Assembly (NCBI RefSeq): GCF_018860705.1
Contig: NZ_JAHKQA010000078.1
Location: 1 to 60,887, forward strand
Reading direction: 5' to 3'
Source: Citreicella sp. C3M06
GTDB taxonomy: Bacteria; Pseudomonadota; Alphaproteobacteria; Rhodobacterales; Rhodobacteraceae
Length of the DNA: 60,887 nucleotides
Shown: positions 1 through 8,500 of the stretch, piece after piece
Layout of the letters: each line of letters opens with the position of its first letter
Numbering within the stretch: position 1 is the stretch's first letter
The notes under the pieces: model-generated
Seen by the model: only the letters and a program-made list of their open reading frames with translations
The model's database searches: none
What the model was told of the DNA's origin: nothing
Position numbers and translations under genes: made by a program

Positions 1-352
1 CAAAGGGCGCACTCCACCGGAGGCGGAATATCCGCCAGCGTCCTTCAGATACCGTTTCAACGCAGCCTCGTTGCGGTTGACTGGCAGAGAGAGGTACTCG
101 GCACCGATCAACACCCGGGTCTCGGCGGCGACGAACTGCACCGGCGTGCCGAAAAAGCGGGAATAGGCGACGGCCCCGGTAGGGGCGTAGTAGCAAAATC
201 GCAACAACGGGATGCGTCGCCGCGCCAAGGATCGCATTGCACAACAGCGCAAAGCCGCCCGGGCGCATCGTATGGCCCGTCATGCCCAGCATTTCGTCGC
301 CCATGTCCTGCGCCAGCGCGAACCAGAGCTGATCATAGCGCTGCAAGGTCAT
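1..352 (-). pseudogene. AraC-family regulator, decayed fragment
   Basis: Reading the minus strand from about 352 gives the ligand-binding (Arabinose_bd-type) region of an AraC regulator, with stretches such as YDQLWFALAQDMGDEM and MRPGGFALLCNAILGA. A second piece at about 1-195, in another frame, reads YSRFFGTPVQFVAAETRVL, which is the later part of the same domain. The 70 or so residues that normally separate the two parts are missing, so the gene has an internal deletion plus a frameshift. The DNA-binding C-terminus would lie left of the window. It probably once controlled the neighbouring acyl-CoA genes, which are also broken. Confidence 0.7.
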
Positions 353-524
353 GGGGCCGTGGCGCTTTCGCTGATTGCCAAGGCAATTCCCGGGCCATCC
401 TGCCCAGCCCGTCGCGCGCAGTGAAACGCCTCATCAATGAACACGGGAGGGGCGGGGGCGGTCAGGTCTGTCATGCGGGATTGATGGCATTATCGAAGGC
501 ACGCCGGTGGGTGACAAGGTGGTG

Positions 525-675
525 CTGGTCAGGGCCGGTGTCACCCCTCCAGACCCTGGCCCGGCTTGGAAAAGCCTTGGAATTTGCCGATCTGATGGTG
601 GCGATTTTTGCCAATCCGACGCAGAACGGCGAGGTCATCCGCCTTGATGGTGCGCTGCGCCTGATGGCGAAATAG
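525..675 (+). pseudogene. SDR (3-hydroxyacyl-CoA dehydrogenase type 2-like), C-terminal remnant
   Basis: Only the last 40 or so residues are recognisable: LGKALEFADLMVAIFANP followed by NGEVIRLDGALRLMAK. This is the typical end of the HSD10-like short-chain dehydrogenases found in fatty-acid catabolic clusters. No Rossmann motif or catalytic Tyr-Lys lies upstream in frame, so the rest is lost. The following thiolase remnant starts 10 bases later, as in an operon. Confidence 0.6.
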
Positions 676-684
676 GGGGGTGGC

Positions 685-1260
685 ATGAGCTATGTACAGA
701 ACTTCGAGGCGGTGTGCACACAGCGCGGACGGGGCAAGGCTTCGGTCGGAGCCTTGGGCGAGTTGAGCCCAGTGGCGCTGGCCAGCGTGCCGCTCAGGGC
801 GCTGAAAAAGCGCGCAAATCTCGATACGTCGGCGGTGGGGAGGTGGTGTTGGGCTGCGTCGACCCGGTGGTCGATCAGGGCACTGACATAGCCCGCACCG
901 CAGCGCTGGAAGCAGGTTATGTCGAGTCTGTGCCGAGGGTGCAGGTCAACCGCTTTTGCGCCTCGGGACTCGAGGCTTGCGCCAACGCGGCAGGCAAAAT
1001 CGCCAGCGGCGAAGCTGGGCTGGCGGCGTCGAAATGATGTGCCGTGTGCCGGTACTGGCCGATCGCGGCATCGCCATCGCGCGCAAATCGGTGCCGCAGG
1101 GGATCTCGACCGATCTGATCGCAATCTTGCGCAGATAAACCCGCGATGATGTGGATGCGCTGGCCGTGGAAAGGCAGAAACCTGCCGGGCGCGCGGGAGA
1201 CGAAGGTCGCTTTGCCCGCAGCATCGTTTCGGTCAGGGATTGCAATATGCCGGTGCCGAT
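685..1260 (+). pseudogene. acetyl-CoA acyltransferase (thiolase), frameshifted remnant
   Basis: Pieces of a thiolase appear in successive frames: a degenerate N-terminus (near TQRGRGK), then VLGCVDPVVDQGTDIARTAALEAGY and VNRFCASGLEACANAA, then DDVDALAVERQK and EGRFARSIVSVRD. The nucleophile Cys of NRFCASGLEA is still visible. At least three frame changes occur, and the C-terminal half with the His and Cys of the second active-site motifs is absent. A functional copy would thiolyse 3-ketoacyl-CoA. Cannot make a working enzyme. Confidence 0.8.
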
Positions 1261-1339
1261 CTGAAGATGGCCGGTGGGTTTTCGACCTGTCGGCAGAGCA
1301 GACGTGGTCCGTCATGGCCGGTGCCATGCTCAGCTTTTA

Positions 1340-1946
1340 GGCACTAGAGAACTGTGGAAAGCCGGTCGCGGCGGCGATCTACGGCCATTGCCTTGGCGGC
1401 GGTTTCTAGATGGCGCTGCCCCTACATGCGCGCTTTGCCGCAAACGATTCGGCCATCAGGATCGGCCTGCCAGAGGCCGGTCTTGGCCTGATACTGGGCT
1501 TTGGCGGCACCTAGCGGATGGTGCGATCGGCCCCGTTGCAAGAGGCCATCGCGGGTCTGCTCGACGGCGCGACCTATGACGGGGCGAGGGCTAAGGCATT
1601 GGGGCTGCTGATCGGGATGGTTCCCGCAGAGGACTTGCACCGCACGGCAACCGACTGGCTGCCTGCCAACGCGGACGTGCAACAGCCATGGATGGCGCGC
1701 GGCTTTCGCGGGCCCGGCGGGACAGCGGGTTTTGAGCGGTTTTTCCACGGTTTGAACGCGCGGTTCACACGCGACCGTGCGGACAAGCGGCCTGAACGGA
1801 GGTTGATCGCCGAGGCTGTCTATCACGAGTTGCAGATGCCAATCGAACCGGCGCTGCATCTGGAGACCCGCCGGTTCATCGAGCTCACGCGGAATCCTAG
1901 CGCCAGGGATGCCATGCAGAAGCGATTTTTCGGTCAGGCCGCCTGA
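1340..1946 (+). pseudogene. FadJ/FadB-like enoyl-CoA hydratase N-terminal remnant
   Basis: The crotonase region reads KPVAAAIYGHCLGGGF, then IRIGLPEAGLGLILGFGGT and AKALGLLIGMVPAEDL, typical of the hydratase half of a multifunctional beta-oxidation protein. In-frame TAG codons fall at 1407-1409 and 1512-1514. The 3-hydroxyacyl-CoA dehydrogenase half (Rossmann fold) is missing; the frame ends at 1946. In the usual gene order it follows thiolase, as here. Confidence 0.75.
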
Positions 1947-2035
1947 AATCGCGACTCCTGTATTGCCGGACAGTAAGTGGCTTCTTAACTTATCGAAATA
2001 GTTACTGTCGACCTAAGGGTTTGAGGACGCCTGAG

Positions 2036-2500
2036 AAAAGACCGCACTGGTCACCGGGGCCTCATCCGGTCTAGGGTATCAATTCGCCCTGACGGGTCGC
2101 ACAAGGGGCCGCCATTGCGGTGGCGGCGCGCAGGGTCGACAAGTTGGCCAATCCGGTGGCCGAGGTCGAAAGCCGTGGGCAGGGCGATGGCGTTCTCCTT
2201 CGATGCGGTCGATCCGGCCGCACCGGACAGTTGGTTCGACGCCGTGGCCGAGCGCATGGGTGTGCCTGCCTTCCTGTTTTACAACGCCGGGATCAGCTTG
2301 CGAGCCCGTGCCCACAAGGCGACTCTCGACGATTTCGAGCAGACCATGGCGGTGAATGTGCGCGCGTTATGGCGGTTGTCGCAGCTTTGCGCCGCACGTT
2401 GGATCAAGGCAGGGACGCAGGACTGTATCGTCAACATCTCGTCGATGCTTTCTGGGAAACCGATCAGGGCTGCGCCGAACCGGCCAAACTGCCGGCCCGG
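2036..2500 (+). pseudogene. short-chain dehydrogenase/reductase, truncated
   Basis: A degraded Rossmann start (KTALVTGASSG, with frame breaks near 2060-2160) leads into VPAFLFYNAGISLRARA and MAVNVRALWRLSQLC, then CIVNISSMLSGKP. These are the NAG and Ser motifs of a classical SDR. The YxxxK catalytic motif and C-terminus are gone: the sequence passes directly into a CoA-transferase remnant near 2500, so a deletion fused two genes. Confidence 0.7.
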
Positions 2501-2960
2501 GCCTGATCTACGCCTCGGTCTAGGGTTACGGCCAGACCGGTCCCGACAGGAGACGCCCGGCGCATGATGTGACCTTTCAGAACCATGGAGGCGCGCTGGG
2601 CGAGCGGATCTGCGGCGCGGCCGATGGCGCGCCCTCCGCCGCGCTGCTTGGCGATACGATGCTGGCGCTTTACATTGCGGTCGGTATCCTTTCGGCCCTC
2701 GTGGCGGGCGACAAAACCGGGACAGGGACCTATATCGACATCGCCATGAGCGATGCGGTTCTGACGCTTCAGACCTCTTTCATCGCTGGCCATGAAACCG
2801 AATACGAGGCCTTGCCGCAACGCGATCCGGGCCATGCGCTGTATGAAACTTCGGATGGCGGCTCGCTGACCACTTCGATCGCGTATGAGGATGCCTACTG
2901 GGATCAGCTCCGCCGTGATGTGCAGCTCGCGAAAGGCATCAGCCTGACGCGGCCACAGCG
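2500..2960 (+). pseudogene. CaiB/BaiF-type CoA-transferase (family III) fragment
   Basis: After a stop at 2521-2523 the reading GYGQTGPDR marks the family III CoA-transferase core. Past another frame change it continues as GDTMLALYIAVGILSALVAG, TGTYIDIAMSDAVLTLQTS and HALYETSDGGSLTTSIAYED. These are central and late parts of CaiB/BaiF proteins. The N-terminal half with the catalytic Asp is missing and the frame drifts after about 2945. Broken. Confidence 0.75.
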
Positions 2961-3086
2961 GCTACTGTGCCTGCCGATTAAGTTCAGGGCTTGCGATACC
3001 CGCCCCGCTGCGCCCTGCGCCCGAGGTGGGGGGCTCAACGGCGAAGGCCTTGAATGATCTTTGCCCGGCCCTGCGCTGGGCGCTTT

Positions 3087-3400
3087 CAATCGTGGAAGGT
3101 CGCGAGCCGGTCCTGCGGTTCGTGCTCGGTGTGGAACCGGTTCGCCGGGTCGGACGTCTCCGTCATGGCCTTAGCGCGAATCACCATGCGGTTGTCGGGC
3201 AGTCCAAGCGGGTCGCGGATCGTTTCATGATAGGCGGCAAAGGCCTGTAGCGGGCAGAGTTCAAGGCTAGAGCCCCGCCCCGTGATCATGATGTTTTGCA
3301 GGAACATGCCGCAATCGAGCCATGCCCTCACCGGCAGGTCGCACTCGATGGAAAAGATCAGCCTGCCGGGCGCGACTAAGAAGGTGAAATTGCGCCTGTG
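3087..3400 (-). pseudogene. nitroreductase-family protein, C-terminal fragment
   Basis: The minus strand encodes RLIFSIECDLPVRAWLDCGM, FLQNIMITGRG, LCPLQAFAAYHETIRDPLGL and PANRFHTEHE, matching the C-terminal half of FMN-dependent nitroreductases. The N-terminal FMN-binding part is not found in frame; sequence further left on this strand switches to an acyl-CoA ligase remnant. Truncated and presumably inactive. Confidence 0.7.
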
Positions 3401-3587
3401 CTGGGCGCGCATCCTGTGTTTTTTGTACCGCCCGATGCCAAGCGCGGCGTAAAGCCCGCAGCCGGTTGCCCGCCTGCGGGCAAGGTCGCGCTCGCGCCAA
3501 GGGGCAGGGCAATACCGATACGCTTTGCGGCCGGGATCCCCGGCATCGAAACGGGCGATGATGGCCGATGTTTGCCGGCCGCAGGCG

Positions 3588-3925
3588 TGACGTCATCCCA
3601 TCCCGGCGCCGCGCCGGCGCTGAGCCGGACCTTGACGTCGCCGGTGATCTTGCCGATCTCGTGCGCCGTCGTCACCGCCGCCACGGCGACGGAATGTTCC
3701 AGCCGGTAGCTCATATCTTCTTTTGGTCAGCATGGTGACGCAGGGGATCGGGATCGCGTCGATCTTGTTGCAGCCGACCATGGCGATCTGCCATTCGGGA
3801 ACACGCGGCAGCCTGATCAGCAGGCGGTCGCCTCTGCGCGCACCTTTGCCGGTCAGGTAATTGGCAAGGCGGTTGGTCCGATCAGCATGTCGGCATAGGT
3901 CAACCGGTGCGTCCATGTCCGAGAT
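3588..3925 (-). pseudogene. AMP-dependent acyl-CoA synthetase, N-terminal fragment
   Basis: Two frames joined by a shift near 3718 read RTNRLANYLTGKGARRGDR, LPRVPEWQIAMVGCNKIDAI and IPCVTMLTK, then SYRLEHSVAVAAVTTAHEIG. This is the N-terminal region of an acyl-CoA ligase. The AMP-binding P-loop and the catalytic Lys domain are absent. It is flanked by acyl-CoA dehydrogenase and nitroreductase remnants on the same strand. Confidence 0.7.
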
Positions 3926-3927
3926 CA

Positions 3928-4425
3928 GCAAGTCGGCCCCCCGGGCTTGTCGCCGTCGGGTTCGACATCGCAGAAGATGATGGTAAAGCCCACGCCCTTG
4001 GCCCCGGTGATCAGCCATTTGACCCCATTGACGATAAACTCATCGCCATCATAGCGCGCCGTGGTCTTCATCTTTCGATGGGTCTGACCTCGCCCCCGAG
4101 GTTCGGTCATCGAAAGACAGGAGCGGAAATCGCCGGCGACGAAGGGCTTGAGCCAACGGCCTCGCTTGCCACGTTGTCGAGCAGGTTCATGTCGCCGCCC
4201 TCGGGCGCGGCGCAATGCATCGCAATTTGGCCAAGCGGCGACGGCCCGCAAGCCTCGAAGGCGATTGCCATGCTGACATGATCCAGCTCTATGCCGCCCC
4301 ACCGTTCGGGCACTTGCGGCGCAAACAGCCCGGCCTCGCGCGCCAGACCATTGAGTTCGATGCGCAAATCCTCGGTCGGGCTGTGCGGGGTGTTGCGCGG
4401 GGCTTTCTCATAAGGTGCGATCATG
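3928..4425 (-). pseudogene. acyl-CoA dehydrogenase, broken
   Basis: The N-terminal ACAD helix region is visible (LNGLAREAGLFAPQVPERWG, LDHVSMAIAFEACGPSPLGQ, then APEGGDMNLLDNVAS), followed after a frame break by KTTARYDGDEFIVNGVKWLI and TGAKGVGFTIIFCDVEPDGD. The C-terminal half with the FAD-binding helices and catalytic Glu is gone. In ACAD10/11-like clusters such a gene pairs with an APH-type kinase gene, which here lies directly upstream. Confidence 0.75.
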
Positions 4426-4506
4426 CGCCATGGCAAAGGTTTCGATGCGCTGGCGCAACGCATCTTGTTCGAGGGCGGATCAAAGGCGATCATGGTACAA
4501 TGTATG

Positions 4507-5470
4507 TCAGACGTGGCGGCCATTGGCGACGTCCATGCCAAAGCGCAGGAGGCCGTGGGCAAGATCGTCGAAATCGGCAAATCCGGGGCCGTCGGTGGCT
4601 CCGGTCTCGATGCGGCGGTAAAACTGCCGGAACACCACGGCGAGACGCAGCGTTGCCAGCATGCGAAAGAACTTGAGGCCCTGCAAATCCCGTCCGCTGA
4701 CCTTGGGATAGAGCGCTGCTGCCGCCTCGCGCGTGGGAAAGCCGTGCCGGGCGGTGGGCATCTGGCACAGCAGGTGCTTGGCCTCGGAGTCCGCCGCCTC
4801 GGTCCGGTAGCTGAGCAGGGCGGCGAGATCGTAGAGCGGCTCGCCCAGCGTGCATATCCCAGTCGATCAGGGTGGGAGGCTCCAGCGGGTCCGGATCAAG
4901 GATGATGCTGTCGAACTTAAAGTCATTGTGGATCAGGTTCGGCGGGTCTGCCGTCACCGGCTGGTGTTTGTCGAGCCACGCCAGCAGCGTGCCTAGTTCG
5001 GCGGGGGGCGATTGCTCCCAACTCACGGTGGCACGCTTGGCCGAGCCGCGCTGGGCGCGCAGGGCAAAGGCCTTGGGCCGCCCAAGCTCGCCAAGACCGG
5101 AGGCCTGCGCATCGCCGCAGTGCAGCTTTGCCAGAACATCCACAATCTTGCCGCCCAGAAACTGCCCGATCAAACCCGGCCCGTCCATTGGTTTGTCGGG
5201 CGTAATTTCCTCTCCGGCCACGAGGCCGGCGCGGTATTCCCTCAGGAAAAACCGTGCTCCGATCACCTTGGGGTCGTCGCAGAACAGCTGGGCTTGGGGC
5301 ACAAGGGGCAGGGTGGGCACGACGACGCGACAGAATACCCAATTCGCGCGCCATATCATTCGCACCCACAGACACCGGATCCGCCGAGGGCCGCCTCAGC
5401 ACCACAAGCTGACCATCGACACCGAGAGGCACCAGACATGGCTGCAAGCGCGCCGGGCGCTTGAGCAAGT
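4507..5470 (-). pseudogene. APH-type phosphotransferase (ACAD10/11-partner type), frameshifted
   Basis: The N-terminal part reads VDGQLVVLRRP in one frame. The middle, in another, has MDGPGLIGQFLGGKIVDVLA, then the kinase motif NLIHNDFKFDSIILDPD and LIDWDMHAGRAAL, the Brenner-type HxDxxxxN and DxD region. The C-terminal part shifts again (REAAAALYPKVSGRDLQGLK, ATLRLAVVFRQFYRRI). All three pieces belong to one protein of about 340 residues, so at least two frameshifts inactivate it. Confidence 0.75.
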
Positions 5471-5536
5471 CGCGGACATTGGCGGCGGCGCGCTTCGATC
5501 AGACGAAGACCCCGAATCCGATTTGCAGATTTGATC

Positions 5537-8500
5537 TCATGGCGAGACCCCGGCAGGGCGCAGCTCAGGCGGGATCGTGCCCGCGAGCGATCTTCTTGGA
5601 AGGAACGGGCGTGCCAGTGCGACAGGGTATGTCGGCGCCTCGTCGTCCGTATTTATTGCGGTGGCGAAAACCGGGAAGAGCTTGCGGAATTCAGTCTGCT
5701 CTGGGTTGGGCATCATCTGGAGTGACATCCTGCCCGGGAAGAAGCTTTCGGTTGCAAGGCCCTCGGAAAAGATGACCTGATGTTCCTCAAACATCAGGTG
5801 GATATAGGTCACGGTTCGCTTTCCACGGGCAATCCGAACGCCTTTCATGGTCTCTGCCAGATGGATCGAGCGGGCGAAGTTGTCCTGCCCGATCAGAACC
5901 CCGTGCTGGCGCGACACGAGCAGGTCGCGCTCTGCCCCCAGAGTCCCGCGCCGGATCAGTACCGGAAGCAATTCCGGACGGGATGTGAGTTCATCATGCG
6001 AAACCTCCCTGCTCCCGATCCAGACAATGCGCTGTGGCCCATTGTCGAGCGTGCAGACAAGGCTCCCCACGCGCAGATCGTCGATTGCCACGTTGCCAGT
6101 GGGCGTCAGGATGGCGGTGCCCGAGGTGAAGCAGACCACACCGGTATTGTCGGCCGAATAGCTCGAGGCAGTCGCCCCCTGCATGGTAAGAGACCCGGTC
6201 CCGAACTGGGTATTGTCCGTGTAATCGACGGCGTTGCCCCGATCGTCCAGCGTGTTCGATTGGTTGAGAATGCCATCGTCTGACTGATCGGCGCGCAACT
6301 GGCTGGGGTTGTCATAAAAGCCCGACAGATCAATGAAATCGTTGTTGGTGCTATCCCCGTCATTCAGGGCGCCGGTATTGCCGTAATTGAAATCGGTGAT
6401 CGTGTCGTTGCCGTCACCGGCGTGGTAGACAAATACATCGTTGCCGTCACCGCCGCTCAGGCTGTCATGGTCAACGCCGCCTTCCAGCGTGTCGTTGCCA
6501 TCGCCGCCCTCGAGCGTGTCGTTGCCGCCAGAGGCGACGAGGCTGTCATCCCCCGCGCCGCCGACAAGGCTGTCATCGCCAGCCGAGTTCATCAGCGTAT
6601 CGTTTCCGTCGCCGCCGACCAGCGTGTCCTGCCCCAGACCCGTGGTCAGGTAGTCGTCGCCAGCGCCGCCGTCGATATAATCATCGCCGTCGCCCCCGGC
6701 GATGGTGTCGTTGCCCGCGCCGCCATCGATGGAATCATTGCCATCGCTGCCATCAATGGAATCGGTCCCAGTGCCGCCGAGTATGGTGTCGAGGCCGGCT
6801 CCGCCCACCAGCGTATCGTCACCGTCACCACCCGACAGGCTGTCGTTGCCGAGATCTCCTGATAGGCTGTCGTCTCCCGCCGCGCCGTCGACGGTGTCGT
6901 TTCCATCCCCGGCTCTGACGGTATCGGCGCCGCTGCCACCAAGCACCGAGTCATCCCCGCCCAGGGCGTCGATCTCGATGCCGAGGCTGTCGGCGGTGGC
7001 GTCGACAAGATCGGCCCAGTCCGTCAGGATCAGATATTCGATGTTATCGAAGGTCAGGGTGCTTGTGCCATCGGTGATGGTTCCAGAGGCATCTCCGGTG
7101 AAGGTCACCGTGACAGGCACGTTCAGCGCGCTCAGATCTATGGTGTCGCGCGCATCTCCGCCGTGAATGGTGTCGGTCCCGAAGCCATTCTGGACGATGA
7201 ACGTGTCGGCGCCGGTGCCGCCATCCAGAATGTCGTTGCCAGCACCGCCGGTCAGCGTGTCATCGCCGGCGCCGCCGGACAGCGTGTCGGCCCCTGCGCC
7301 GCCCAGCAGGCTGTCGCTGCCGTCTTCTCCTTCCAGAACGTCGTTGCCCGCGCCACCGGTCAGCGTGTCGGCCCCGCCGCCTGCCGCGACCGAGGTACCA
7401 GCGCTGTCGGCTGAAGCATAAAGGAAATCGGCCTGTTCGGTCAGCCACAGACGTTCGGTTTCGACGAAACTGGCGGCGCTTGTGCCGTCAGTGATCGTGC
7501 CCGCCTCATCGCCAGAAAAGATGACCGTGGCACCGGCGCTGAGCGCCCTGAGATTGATCAGGTCGGCGTCGGCGCCGCCTTCGCCGCCGGTGATGGTATC
7601 GGCGCCGAACCCGTCCTCCTGAACGATGGTGTCGGCCCCGTCGCCACCGGCAAGGAGATCGCCGCCTGTGCCGCCCAGCAGGCTGTCGTCGCCTGTGCCG
7701 CCCAGCAGGGTATCGGCCCCGGCGCCACCGGCAAGTGTGTCGGCACCATCGCCCCCCTCGAGGGAATCGGCGTCCTCGCCGCCGCCGATGAGATCATTGC
7801 CGATGCCACCGAGGATAGTGTCACTGCCGGCCCCGCCGAGCAGCGTATCGTTGCCATAGCCGCCGTCGATGGAATCGGCGTCCTCGCCGCCATCGATGGA
7901 ATCATTTCCGTCGTCCCCGAGTATGGTGTCGCGGCCGGCTCCGCCGGTCAGCGTATCGTTCCCGTCACCGCCCCGCAGGCTATCGTCTCCGACATCCCCG
8001 GCCAGGCTGTCGTCACCTGCCGCACCGTCGATGGTGTCGTTGCCTTCCCCACCTCTGACTGTATCCGCTCCGCCGCCGCCCAGCACCGAGTCGGCTCCGC
8101 CCATTGCGTCAATCTCGGTGCCGAGGTTGTCGAGGGTCGCGTCGACAAGGTCGGCACCTTCGGACAGGATCAGGTACTCGATGGCCTCGAAGGTCAGCGT
8201 GCTGGTGCCATCGGTGATGGTCCCGGCGGCATCCCCGGTGAACGTCACCGTGACCGCCGCGCTCAGCGCGTTCATGTCGATGGTGTCCCGCCCGTTGCCG
8301 CCGCGAATGGTATCGCTGCTGAAACCGTCGAGGACGATGAAGGTATCGCCCCCCTCGCCACCTTCGAGCAGATCGTTGCCGATGCCGCCGATCAGCGTGT
8401 CGTCGCCTGCGCCGCCAAAAAGAGTGGTGCCGGCGGTGGTCGCACTGGCGTCGAGCCGGTCGGCGCCAGCGGTGCCCTGCACAGCCTCGATCTCGGTGAA

